A stretch of 15,422 nt of DNA, taken from positions 1 to 15,422 of the forward strand of contig LSSN01005992.1 of assembly GCA_001970855.1 (NCBI GenBank). Direction: 5' to 3'. Positions 1 to 10,111 of this stretch are shown one piece after another; position 1 is the stretch's first letter, and every line of letters begins with the position of its first letter. Origin of the DNA: Smittium culicis (taxonomy: Eukaryota > Kickxellomycota > Harpellomycetes > Harpellales > Legeriomycetaceae). The notes under the pieces are model-generated. The model did not search any database. It had not been told where the DNA came from and saw only the letters and a program-made list of their open reading frames with translations. Made by a program: the position numbers and the translations under genes.

Positions 1-2355
1 TAATTATTCCCAATGACTTTTAACCGCACTAATTACTATTAAGTAATAAATAGTGACGTGTAGTATATAAATGATATAAAATATGATACATACAAAGAAT
101 AATTTCTATAAATACCCTGATGAAAGAAATATGAATCGGGGAAGGAAAAAAAACAGGAAAATTATTATTATTATAATTATCTTCCACTTATAATAAATAA
201 AATACTAAATAAGTTTACTATTAAATTTACATTATTAAATATTAAACAAAGTTGAGATAGATTGTGACCTAATTTTATTAAAATCAATCCCCAAATAGAA
301 GTTATATCTATTATAAGCTTTCAAGTACTGATTATAGTATACAACTTAAGACTTATACGACAAGATCTATCGGATGCGAATTTATTTAACCCCACAAATG
401 TAGCATACTGAATACTCGCCAATATATTATAGAGATAATTACTCACTAAAATAGTATAATATGTGTCCTTGGTGTTATTAGAAACACTCTATAACTATTG
501 TATATACTAAAATATTAAATTTTTTATCTAAAGAAATCCCAGTAATCGGTGATCAGCATAACAAATTTTCTTCTATATTTTTTTTGAATACTGATGGTTG
601 ATTTCATAAATAAGAATCAAAATATATATTAAATTTGTCTATGATTCTAATATATCTCATCTCAATAATAATTATTTAATAGTAGAATTAACAAAATTTG
701 AACCAAATTTATATTTATCATAAATTTAATCAAATAAAAAGCTAAAAATAAACATAAATCTTGGCAAAATAAGCCATTATTATCAATAAATTTAATAAAA
801 AACTGTAAATAAATCCCCAACTTTTATCATTCCTATTTACTTTATAATTGAAGTTAATTTTGATAAGAACGATGCAATCCTTGATTTAAACTATATTTTA
901 CTTTCTCTTAACAGAGATAATATAGAAAAATTTTCACCAATATTATAAATTTGACTATTAATATAATTAAATGAATAAACTTATGTAAATAAGCATTTTT
1001 TTAATTATTTTAATTATTTTACGCTTACTGCAGCATTAAAATCTCCATACAGCTATTAGTAACAATTACAACATATATAATCAGAATATCTCAGAAATTA
1101 AAATAGGGACAACAGAAAAAGACAATAAAAAATCTTATAAAAAAAATCTTATATATATTATTTATTAAATTATTTCAATAAATTAAATGAAAAAGACTTT
1201 AAATCATAATTTTTTTGTATTTTCAAATTAGGAACAGCGTAATTATAAAAAATATTACAAACTTTCTCCTAAAAAATGCAAAGATGCCATTTTTTCATTT
1301 TTCTACTGCTAAATAGCATCGATTAACTATTTCAGGAGCGCTATTTTTTTTACATTTAAATTTTTTGTAATAATGCGATTTAATTCAAAAAATCTTACTA
1401 ATTTCAATTTTTATTATTAAATTCGAAACTTTATTTGCTGAAATTTTATTAATTTTTTTGCTTCAGGTTTAAATTTATATTTAAAACTTGTTCAATTGTT
1501 CAATAAAAATCAACAAAAAAAAATTAATGAAAATTTTCTAGTTATTGAAGAATTTGTATAAATGACCAATGTAATTAAATAAAAAGAAAAAAATATGACC
1601 AGAAATTTTCCTGCTTAAAAATACTAAGGCCATTAAAACAAGATCATACCAAAAAATATAAATGCTAAATATTATAGAATATATTGATATTAGTGTCTTG
1701 TATATCTTTACATTTTTAAAAGAAAATATTTTAAAAAGTACATTAGAAATTAAATGAACGAAGCTTCAATATAAAGTATAAATAATAATTATAATTATAA
1801 TTCAAATTTTTTATAAAATAAAATTTACTATAAAAAAAATTTTAGTAGTATTTTTTAACAAATCTATAAGAAGGTTTCTGCTAATATTATATCACAGTTT
1901 ACCTTTTGATTTATTTTTTTTAATGGTCATATTAGAACGGTCATGAGTCAAAAATTTCAAAAAAATGCTTTAACATAAAAATTACACTATAATTTTTTAT
2001 CAAAAAATATAACTGTTAAGATTCAGTATTATTTCTTAAACAAATATATGTCAGTACTTTTTTGATTCAACAGATTGATCTTTATTAACCATATTTACAT
2101 TTAAAAAAAACATATAATGAAATTTTGAAAAATAATAATTGATGATAGTGTTAGTTTTATAATATGGATATTAATTTTTTATGTTTAAAAATAATCATAA
2201 ACTTTTTATATACCTTCTAAAATAATATCGCCTATAATATCCATTTTTCGTAAATAAAATTTTAAATCAATTTCAATAATAAATATGTTTTTATAAAATG
2301 GTTTACCCAGATTTGATATTATAATTGGTGATATTTCTTGAATTTAATGATTTAG
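1..2355. other. AT-rich stretch without a recognisable gene
   Basis: No frame on the plus strand gives a convincing coding signal; the minus strand was only skimmed here. Short readable islands occur (for example around 355-480), but stops interrupt them as often as chance predicts at this composition. Small inverted repeats are present: AAAAAATG at 1271-1278 against CATTTTTT at 1288-1295, and ATGGATATTA at 2164-2173 against TAATATCCAT at 2235-2244. Short inverted repeats like these are expected often in such AT-rich DNA. Simple tandem stutters of TAATTATTTT occur near 1000-1020. I see no promoter, RNA gene or known element. Confidence 0.6.
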
Positions 2356-2682
2356 TTTCTAATTCAAGCGGAAAATAATATAATTTCATTAATAGCGATA
2401 AATTACATAATTCGTATTAAAAAATTTTCTCAAAAATCAAAAATAAATGAATTTGGTTTTAATTTGAGCCCAAATAAAAGAATTGATAATACTAAAATGA
2501 ATCGTCTAGAGTTTATTTCAAAGAAGAATAGAAATACAATTTAATTTCCCCGAAAATATTCAATTTTATCTACTAAAATAACAAACACTAAATTATCCGC
2601 TAAGAGTATTGTGAATATTGATTTCAAAAAAGTGCAAAAAATCAGGTTAAAAAAGAAATTAAATTATGTTTATTTTCATTAA
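2356..2682 (+). pseudogene. Decayed coding stretch, family unrecognised
   Basis: One plus-strand frame stays open for 62 codons (2356-2541), hits a single TAA at 2542-2544, then stays open for 45 more codons to a TAA at 2680-2682. At this base composition roughly one codon in ten should be a stop, so one internal stop in about 108 codons suggests a former coding sequence. The same frame can be followed from 2281 to the TAA at 2818-2820 with eight internal stops in all. The product is basic and lysine/asparagine-rich; readable pieces include FNLSPNKRIDNTKMNRLEF near 2457-2513 and KNRMGILHQNKGF near 2779-2817. I recognise no domain and no catalytic motif. There is no believable start codon or upstream signal. 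It lies on the strand opposite to the LINE remnant further right, so it is probably a separate relic, perhaps another transposon. Chance cannot be excluded. Confidence 0.4.
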
Positions 2683-3250
2683 ATAAAAAATATTCTATAA
2701 AATTTATTATTTAGATGATTAAAATAACCAAAAAAAGGAAAAAGAACAAAAAAATCTCCAAAAATGTATCCTGTCGTGAAGAATAGAATGGGAATTTTAC
2801 ATCAAAATAAGGGGTTTTAAGTCTATAAATAGATATTTACACGCAATTTTCATCATTTCATATTAATTTTTCTGTTTACTATCTTAGTTTTTTATTAAAA
2901 TAAATTTATAAATATCAAATAAATAATAATAAAAAACCACTATAATTTATCAGTTTGAAATTATTAGCATAAATAAAAAAGTAATAAAATACGAACATAT
3001 TAACAAAAAGTATGAAATGAGGTATCTAAATATATATCGTATAATTTTAACAAAAACAGAGCTTTTTATGGGTTTTTTTTTCAAATGAGAAAATTAAATT
3101 ATTATTTAAAATATTTAATATCTATTTACAATTCTTATTTAAAAAAAATCTATTAATATTATGAGATAATAATAATAATGTATCATCTAGAGCTAAATGA
3201 TGAGAAATTTGATCCTTATAAATTTACATGAAATAAAAAATTTATGAATA

Positions 3251-3280
3251 TTTACTAATTAATTATAAATAATTAGTAAA
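3251..3280. repeat. Perfect 10-bp inverted repeat (hairpin)
   Basis: TTTACTAATT at 3251-3260 is matched exactly by AATTAGTAAA at 3271-3280 across a 10-base spacer; one more inner A-T pair would make an 11-bp stem. It has no T-tract or neighbouring gene that would make it a terminator. In DNA this AT-rich it could be chance. Confidence 0.5.
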
Positions 3281-4092
3281 AAAACTTCTTTTTATATGTC
3301 ATAATATTCAAAAAATAAAAATAAAAAATATTTATGCGAATATTAATTATTATAATTAAGAAATGTAAAAATATTTAAGCCTAGGGATATTGGAGCGAAA
3401 TAAAAAGGTGAATATTTTGAATCTTCTAAAATTTTTTTTCGAGGTTTCTGATAAAATTTATTTTAAAAGGACTAAATAAGGTCAAATAAAAAATGTTTTA
3501 TTTTATAAATAAAATATATTATTTAAAATTGAATACTTTAAATTTATTTATATAAAATTTAACTGTTTTTCTTTACGACTTATATTAAATCGACATACTA
3601 AAATCAGTTTAATAATTTAATTCTGTTAACTAATTATTTTTTTAAAATATCTTGAAAATAATATCATATAGTTTAATATCAATTTTAATTAGGAATAAAG
3701 TTATTGAAAAATAAAAACGATTGTCTTTACAACAAGTTTAAGCCCACGTATTTTTATTTAAAAAAAATGTGGTTATAAGTACAGAAAAAAATTCAAAAAA
3801 AAGACAAGAAATATTTTTTTTATCAATCTATCCATAAAATGTTCATTTGCGAATTTTTACATATCTTATTGCTATAATTAATATAGCATTGAAAATATTT
3901 ACGAAATTTCTTGAACATAATTCCCAAAGTTCTAAAGCGAATAATAATTTTTAAATATTAACATCGAATATCACTTTAGCTACGTGATTTTTTATGTAAA
4001 ATAGAAAAAAAATCTTTCAAGTATTGGCGATTTTATTGAAAAAAGCTATTTTTTTTCACGAAATGAGATAAGTTTAACTAAGGAAAAAAGAC

Positions 4093-4180
4093 TTTTTTAG
4101 GCACTACTATTTCCTGAATAATGCTGTTTAAAAATTATTTTTTAAAAGGTAAAATAAGAATATGAAGTAGTGCTAAAAAA
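4093..4180. repeat. Imperfect inverted repeat, ~88-nt foldback
   Basis: The left arm at 4093-4108 reads TTTTTTAG, then one bulged G (4101), then CACTACT. The right arm at 4166-4180 reads AGTAGTG followed by CTAAAAAA. This gives 15 pairs with one bulge around a 57-base spacer. The CACTACT/AGTAGTG part is unusually GC-bearing for this region, so chance pairing is less likely than for the pure A/T hairpins. It could be a tiny MITE remnant or a transcribed hairpin; nothing in the flanks decides. Confidence 0.5.
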
Positions 4181-5149
4181 TGATTTTATAGAATTAAAGC
4201 ATTATATAACTATAATGTTCTATCATATTCAAATTAAAACGAAAAAATTGCTATTTCATTCCTGTTTAAACCATTAGCAGCTAAAATAGTTTTATAGCGT
4301 AATCATTATAAAAAGAGCATATATTATACACACTTATGACATTTTATTATATTTCTTAACTGAAAGATATTATTTAAAGGCTTGATATTATTTTAGTTTC
4401 AATATTTACTACTTTACATAAATAAATAACACCAAGATGTGGGTTTTTTAAGAAAAATAATTTATGAAAAATTTAATTATCTGAATATTTTTCAAGAGGA
4501 AGTTATTCTCAATATGAAGCTTAATTTTTCTTTCTTAAACTATTATAAATTTTATATTGCATAAATTTAAAAAAGTTATAGTGAATACAACTGCTTATAT
4601 ACTTTTAAATCAGAAAATTTTTATACGGAATTTAAACTGAGGCCTTACTACTCGTGAAGAATTTTTTTTTAATTATAGAACTTTAATTTTTGAGAGTAGA
4701 GTCCGAAAAAAGACATTTAATATTTATTTTTCAAAGAAGTTCCAAAAAAATATTTTCATGCGGCTAAGTTCTACGCTTATCGCAAAATAAAATCAATAAA
4801 TAAATCTATTATATTTAATAAATCATATAAACCTGAGAATTTAAAATAATTTATACTACTATAATCCAAAATATTAAACCATATTATGAGAATATGTAAA
4901 AAATCAGTGATATTATAAAATCAAATTTATTTATAAATATCCACTGATATATTTGAAATTCTGAACAAAGACAGAATATTTTTTAGATTCAACGTTAATA
5001 TTCTGGTAATTAATAATCACCAATAGTATTTAATGAGCCAAAAAAGTAAATTTATCTATATTCTTTTTAAAAATTATTATGAGATATTTAAAACCTTAAA
5101 TATAAAGTATAACTAAGCATTGTTATAATTTTAAAGATGCGGACGAAGA

Positions 5150-5738
5150 GATATATTTATCTATTATTACAAGCGGTTTTCTCGCCTGGCTCTGAAGGAA
5201 ACCAGAAATTTTACATTTTATTCCAGGTATATTATCTTAGGTTATTTAGTACCTCTTGTATTTTTTTATCTATTTTCATTTTTCTATCTAAGGAAAGGTT
5301 ATTATTCATGCAGAATAGCTTTTTCTATTGCGGAATAAGTTTTGAATCTGTAAATTTTCCATGTTGATAGGTCGTACAGAACGGCTATATTGAATAAATT
5401 GCCTTTTAATGGCTCTAAATAAAAATAAAATATAACATGTATAAATCTATTAAATGGTTATTCAAGAATCAAAAGCACATTTTTAATTTATAAATTGAAA
5501 AATCATATTCCTGAATTCATTTATTATTGTACAGAAAAATAGTCTGTGTTATTTTCTCTTTTCTTGATGTGATAATTTTACAATACTGTAATTCAAAAAA
5601 AAATACCTTTATTCCATATTTTTGTTTCTCTACAGTTATTAGCGCAATATGAAAATTCAAATACACGTGGCTAGTTAATTTAGGATCTAGGTTGATTCTG
5701 TAAATTCTCGCACGTTTAAAAGAATCACAAATATTCAT
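5150..5738 (-). pseudogene. C-terminal coding remnant, family unsure
   Basis: A 73-codon stretch open on the minus strand (5738-5517) begins ATG and includes RARIYRINLDPKLTSHVYLN. One frame over, a further 51 codons are open at 5457-5305, with EPLKGNLFNIAVLYDLSTW and KIYRFKTYSAIEKAILHE, ending in two adjacent stops. In a third frame, about 5310-5150, come NNNLSLDRKMKIDKKIQEVL and, after two stops, NFWFPSEPGEKTACNNR. Three consecutive well-open stretches on one strand argue for a decayed gene. Position suggests the 3' end of the LINE, but no Cys/His finger or RNase H motif is visible, so a separate gene is possible. An open frame on the plus strand at 5137-5367 is antisense to this. Confidence 0.4.
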
Positions 5739-6013
5739 TTTTTTACTAATGAAGACGCATCAGGTTGAAATATTGACTCTTTTCTTTTTTTTTTAGGCAT
5801 AAAATTTTTCTGATGATCTTATTTGAAGCTTTATCCATTGGTTGGGTGTCAGTTAGAAGTTTTATCTTGGCGAATTAAAGCTCAGAATAAAGCTTTTACC
5901 AAAAAAATTTTCTTCGAGTCAATGATTATTTTTATTGTATTTTCTCTTATTTTTATGTCATAAATTTGGTATGTATTATCTTTCCATATTAATTAGAATT
6001 TTTAAATAAGCTA

Positions 6014-6226
6014 TTAGTTGTTTATCCTATTTTTAGTTAGTATTTTTGCACCTTTTTAGAAATATTTATGCTTAAAAATGATTAATTTTATTAGTACCCA
6101 TAATTTTTATTTGATCTTATTTAAAATTATTAATATCATAAATTCTTTTTTATTATATAATTTTGGATATTCTAAAAGCTGGTTTCGGCATATGAGGGAA
6201 TATATATATATTTTATGTTGTGTTGT
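6014..6226 (-). pseudogene. Post-RT coding remnant
   Basis: A minus-strand frame of 71 codons has two internal stops before its end, fewer than chance. It reads YSLICRNQLLEYPKLYNKK, then FMILIILNKIK, a stop, KLWVLIKLIIFKHKYF, a stop, and KGAKILTKNRINN. I do not recognise a domain; by position it would belong to the region after the reverse transcriptase in the LINE. The flanks at 5740-6010 and 6230-6850 hold only weaker readable pieces on the same strand. Confidence 0.35.
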
Positions 6227-7095
6227 CTATCAGAAGGTTAGTGGGATTACCGTTTTATAAGTTTTTATTTGATGTGTTGAAGGTTATCTATTGCTACCGC
6301 TAAATCTATCCATATAATATTTTTTTAATTACTAAATTGATTTAGCATTTGAAAAAAAAAGTTTCTGATTTGATTTCGACATTTAGGAGTTCTAAAAATC
6401 AATTTTTTACTCAGTTATAGAGTGCCTAGGATAAATTCGCATTTTTTTCGTTTCAAATAAAAACTGTTGGTATGTTTTTTTAATTCAGTTTATAAAAATG
6501 TCTTCAAATCGAATTAAATATGTGAAGTACCTTAGTTTTGATCGAAAATGTTAATTGGTAAGTAGCATTCGCCCTTAAATAATGATTTTTAAAATTTTAT
6601 TCCTGGTTATTTTATTTGATATTCTTTGGTCATTTTTTTTGATTTTCAAATATTGAAATTAAATTCGAGTTGAATAAGATTCTTAAGTCTTGGATTTCTC
6701 ATTTTGAGACAGAGAAAAAAATTAATCGATTTCGACTTGTAATTCCTATTTTATAGTAAATATTTTTTTTTCTTGACTTATTTTGAGCTCGATAGCTGAA
6801 AATGAAATTTCAAAGGTTCAGACTTTATTTTTTTTCTCTCTTTTATTAATTGCTACTATTAGTTCATCTAAATAGGTTAAAATTTATAATTTATATTGCA
6901 TTTTTGGATTCCATTTATTTAATATTTTAATAAAAAGAGGAGGGGTACAATTATAATATTGGATACTATCCGAGAAAAGGTTGATCTTTCACTAGACTTT
7001 ATCGATTTAAAATTGACCAGGAAAATTCAAAATTTATTTAATTAAAGATCTAGTTTGGAGTACAAGATTTTAGTCCTATTAATAAAAGGTTTACT

Positions 7096-7139
7096 TAAGA
7101 TAAATTTAACTAAAAATGTAAATAGACATTACCAGTCTA
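7096..7139 (+). repeat. 44-bp direct repeat, copy 1
   Basis: Starts TAAGATAAATTTAACTAAAA and ends ACATTACCAGTCTA. It differs from copy 2 at one base. The hairpin at 7142-7178 begins two bases after it. Confidence 0.85.
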
Positions 7140-7141
7140 GA

Positions 7142-7178
7142 AAATCCTATTTTGGAATGGTATTCCAAAATAGGATTT
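7142..7178. repeat. Perfect 17-bp hairpin with 3-base loop
   Basis: AAATCCTATTTTGGAAT at 7142-7158 is exactly complementary to ATTCCAAAATAGGATTT at 7162-7178, with loop GGT. It is the strongest small palindrome seen in the window, and includes G-C pairs in otherwise AT-rich DNA. It is followed by a second small palindrome, TTGCAT-T-ATGCAA at 7176-7188. Such structures occur at the ends of some transposons (for example Helitron 3' hairpins) and as transcribed hairpins; its function is unknown. Confidence 0.85.
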
Positions 7179-7480
7179 GCATTATGCAATAATTATAAAT
7201 GGTAAAACGTTCTATTTTTATAACACGATTATTTAGTTATAATTCACACACGCTTTTAAATGATTTATTATTAAGTTCATCGACAAATAAAAGACACCTT
7301 GCTCTCTCGATAGAAAAGGTGGTCAAAATATTTAGTAGTTAATACCTATTTTTGTTTAGTTATTTATTAAAATAAAACAATATATCTGCAAATTAAACAC
7401 CTACCGTTTTAGTAGAATTAATCCTATCTCGGTTCATTTAATATACCAGTATTAATATTATTCTTTGACACAACATATCA

Positions 7481-7524
7481 TAAGATAAATTTAACTAAAA
7501 ATATAAATAGACATTACCAGTCTA
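7481..7524 (+). repeat. 44-bp direct repeat, copy 2
   Basis: 43 of 44 bases match copy 1. It is followed by a different, weaker palindrome (TAATAA at 7530-7535 against TTATTA at 7541-7546), not by the 17-bp hairpin. Confidence 0.85.
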
Positions 7525-8890
7525 ACAAATAATAAGCTAATTATTAGATAAGTATAAGTAATTATCCGTTAATTGTTACTGGAATTATTTTGCTGTTCTC
7601 AAATATAAATTATGTCGCAAGCATATTATCGAATATTTTCACCTTTTTATTATTTTACCTATAAACTTTAATATTATATTATTAATAATTTTTGTATAAA
7701 ATATTTAATCTGTGTATTCAAAGGAAATTGGCCGTATTTTTTCAAATATTTGAGGTTAATTTTTTTAAAATCAGATAAATTTTTGGAATTGGCTTATTAG
7801 ATTTTGATTAGTTTTATTATTTAAAACAATTTGAAAATTAGGTTAAAATATATCTTAGAACAGGAAATAGTAATTTTAATATAAAATTAATTAAAATCAT
7901 TCCTTAATAAAAAGACATTCCTCCTTCAAGAAGGAATTTGTGCATGTATTTATAACTTTTTTTTGTTAAGTCCACAATTAGCTTTTGTACAAGATTCCCG
8001 ATTTGTTTGGAGGAATTATGGATAAAAGCAAACTTAATTAGATTCTGATGCAAAACCATTGGGAAACAGTGTCCAAATAAATCACTTATTCTAGTGTTGT
8101 ATATTTTAGTTTTTATTATTTATAAACTCTAGAAGGTCACACTTAACTTCTACCAGATTAATCATATATTCCAATTAATTCCATTCCAATTTTCGATTCC
8201 TTTTGCGTTGTTTAATACATTTATAATCTTTGATACTTTTTATAAAATTCAAAACTTGGAAATCAAGTCTATGTGATTTATTATTTGGAGAATCGCTTAT
8301 TGATAATATTATTTCTTATATTTATATCTCTTTTCCTAATTCCAATTACTCAATCGATTTTTTAATTTTTTATAACTTAATTAATTATGATTGGCTCTAT
8401 TGATTTTTTCTGCCATTTTTAAAAATTTGGAATAGAAATTTTGGAAATTATTATTAATAAATACACTATTTTTAGCCTTCTAATTTTCTTCATATTGTTA
8501 CGTCAATGAAACCACAGTGCATAATATTTGCTTATTACTTTAGCCAAGTTTCTAATTTTAGTTTTATTAAGCAACTGTATATAAATATTTTTTTGTATAT
8601 TTTTTTGGTTGGAATTTTATCCCGTTTATTTATTTTTTATGACTTTTTTGAATTTATAAAGATAAATTGAAGTAATAAGCAATCAATTCTGCTTTTATAC
8701 CTTTTGTATTCATAATTTGCGTGTGAATACGCTTTACTAGCAATATTTGTTAGTAGAAGAATACTTTGTAGTAAAATTCTACTGCTATTATAGCGGTGCT
8801 ATAATAAATTAAAAAATGATATTATCATAAAAATAATATAGTGGTAATATAAAATCTGAGGTGATTATTATTTAAGATCAGGCTGCATAC

Positions 8891-9350
8891 TTATTTATTC
8901 AAAAATAACGCACATATTTGTTGTTTCCACGCTTTTAACCTGCGTTTTTCACTACAGTATAATTTGAAAATATCTTTTATTCTTTCTTTGGCTTTTAATA
9001 GGTTAAATAAATATTCATTAGGCCTTTTGCTTTTTCCTGCGCAATAAAAACATGATCTTATTGTTAAAATATCCAAAATTTCTTTTTTTTATATTAATTA
9101 TAATCATTTCGTTATTGATTAGGTATTCCTCAAATAAGTATGAGAATTTTGATATTATCTTTTGTTTTTTTAATACTTAATTACAAATTTTAGTTTTAGC
9201 TTCCAATGTATCGATTGTGTTGTATTTTTCTACAGTTTTTGAATGTTTAATAATTATATATTTGCACAAATATTTTATTTGCAACCACTAGTTTAAAGAA
9301 TTATTTTGACTTTCTAACTCTTGGATTATATCGCCGGGTTTAAAATTTTT
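8891..9350 (-). pseudogene. Linker remnant between endonuclease and RT
   Basis: A minus-strand frame runs from 9350 to 9018 with only two internal stops in 110 codons, and reads as ordinary charged, helical protein: FKPGDIIQELESQNNSLN, then HSKTVEKYNTIDTLEAKTK, then FSYLFEEYLINNEM. Near an 8-A run (about 9083) the readable sequence moves one frame over and continues in an uninterrupted 61-codon stretch ending at the stop at 8891, with NEYLFNLLKAKERIKDIFK and EKRRLKAWKQQICALF. Long charged helices of this kind are typical of the region between the endonuclease and the reverse transcriptase in LINEs. The low stop density makes this one of the best-supported coding remnants in the window. Confidence 0.5.
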
Positions 9351-9479
9351 TCAAGAAGTTTTGTGATTTATATGAAATTATTTTACCTATATCGTTTTTT
9401 ATTTTACAACTCATTTATATTAAATGATATGAATATATGACCTAAAAATTCTATTAACCCTATACCTTCAATCAAAAAT

Positions 9480-9899
9480 TTATTAATGAAGTATATAAGG
9501 CACAAATAATTTGTTGATACTTGACCTGTATCTTCCAAAATATTATACACTTGGGTAGAATATTGTTTATTAATGTATTCGCTAATAAAATTTTATAACT
9601 TGAAAGGGGTTATTAACTTGTGTTTATTTTCCCATTATCTGTTATTTTTGTATTTTGGCTAGAGACTTTCACTTTTTTTGTATTTATCCTTATTGATATC
9701 CCCCTAAATAAAGAGTTCCAGTTTAAATTAATATCAGATTCAAATATTTGCTAGGAAATCCCACTTTTATTCTATATTTTTCAATACTAGATAGGTATAA
9801 ATTGAAATTCTTTATTATTTTATTATTTCCGAGTTTATTAGAGTAATTTTATTTTTCCTAAGAATAAAAATTGTTTTATAGCATTTTATATTTAGAATA
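9480..9899 (-). pseudogene. Endonuclease-like remnant of the LINE
   Basis: One minus-strand frame carries, in order, a hydrophobic strand ELFI, a stop, GDIN, then basic and polar sequence (KDKYKKSESL, later WENKHKLITPF), and finally YINKQYSTQVYNILEDTG followed by QVSTNYLCLIYF. LINE apurinic-type endonucleases have a conserved GDFN motif after a hydrophobic strand, and near the C-terminus a segment ending in an Ile-Asp-Tyr-Ile-Trp-like strand; the two islands here sit in that order and at about that distance. About ten stops in 140 codons is only slightly fewer than chance, so frame openness alone does not support it. The same frame carries on into the better-supported linker at 9350-9018. No intact catalytic set can be claimed. 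Confidence 0.35.
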
Positions 9900-10111
9900 A
9901 TTATTATTGTTGTAATATACTTAAAAAATTATATATTAAAATCAAGTAATGTGATCTTAAATATATTTATTCATCTTTTATGTTTATTTCCTTCAGAATA
10001 AAAATACCTGACTTGATTTTTTGTTTTAGCCAAGTAAATTTTCTTCGTATATTTTTATTTTCGCGGATTCATTTTTCATTAAATTTTAATATTCTCATAT
10101 TTATCATTTAT

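Larger units (their letters stand above)
2683..5149. other. AT-rich stretch without a recognisable gene
   Basis: After the relic at 2356-2682 (weak tail to 2820) the plus-strand frames break down and I find no coding signal; the minus strand was only partly read. The strand is mildly A-rich, in contrast to the T-rich region that begins near 5.1 kb. The only structure I can support is the pair of inverted repeats listed separately at 3251-3280 and 4093-4180. Confidence 0.55.
7096..7524. mobile_element. 429-bp unit bounded by 44-bp direct repeats
   Basis: The 44-bp sequence at 7096-7139 recurs at 7481-7524 with one difference (G at 7118, A in the second copy). The copies are separated by 341 bp that is not itself duplicated. 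The unit lies inside the reverse-transcriptase-like remnant, and the minus-strand RT reading is lost across it, so it is probably a later insertion. Readings include a very small LTR-type (TRIM-like) element, an insertion with a long target duplication, or a partial duplication. The interior has no open frame of note and no primer-binding site that I can recognise. Confidence 0.5.
6857..8623 (-). pseudogene. Reverse-transcriptase-like remnant, interrupted
   Basis: One minus-strand frame can be followed from 8623 to about 7560 and is picked up again in the same phase from 7080 to about 6860. Near 8580-8500 it reads IQLLNKTKIRNLAKVISKYY. At 8010-7996 it has PNKSG followed by ILY, resembling the Pro-Asn-Asn-Lys-x-x-Gly start of LINE reverse transcriptases. 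At 7734-7714 it has RPISFEY and then FYTKIINNIILKF, resembling the conserved Arg-Pro-Ile motif and the Lys-Ile helix that follows. The two motifs are 92 codons apart, longer than usual. Past the interruption, SSERSTFSRIVSNIIIVP then LLFLLKY could be the remnant of the motif around the Gly-Gln-Gly loop. No Tyr/Phe-Ala-Asp-Asp catalytic box can be read. Stops are many. The 429-bp unit at 7096-7524 splits it. Confidence 0.4.

Noticed and set aside
5137..5367. 76-codon open frame on the plus strand
   Set aside because: Antisense to a more coding-like minus-strand remnant; low-complexity hydrophobic product without a recognisable domain.
6078..6260. 60-codon open frame on the plus strand
   Set aside because: Antisense to the post-RT remnant at 6014-6226; composition is Ile/Phe/Leu-rich as expected from T-rich DNA.
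7881..7960. Small palindrome CCTTC-AA-GAAGG near 7922-7933 as a terminator or element end
   Set aside because: Only a 5-bp stem with a 2-base loop, lying within the RT-like remnant; not distinguishable from chance.
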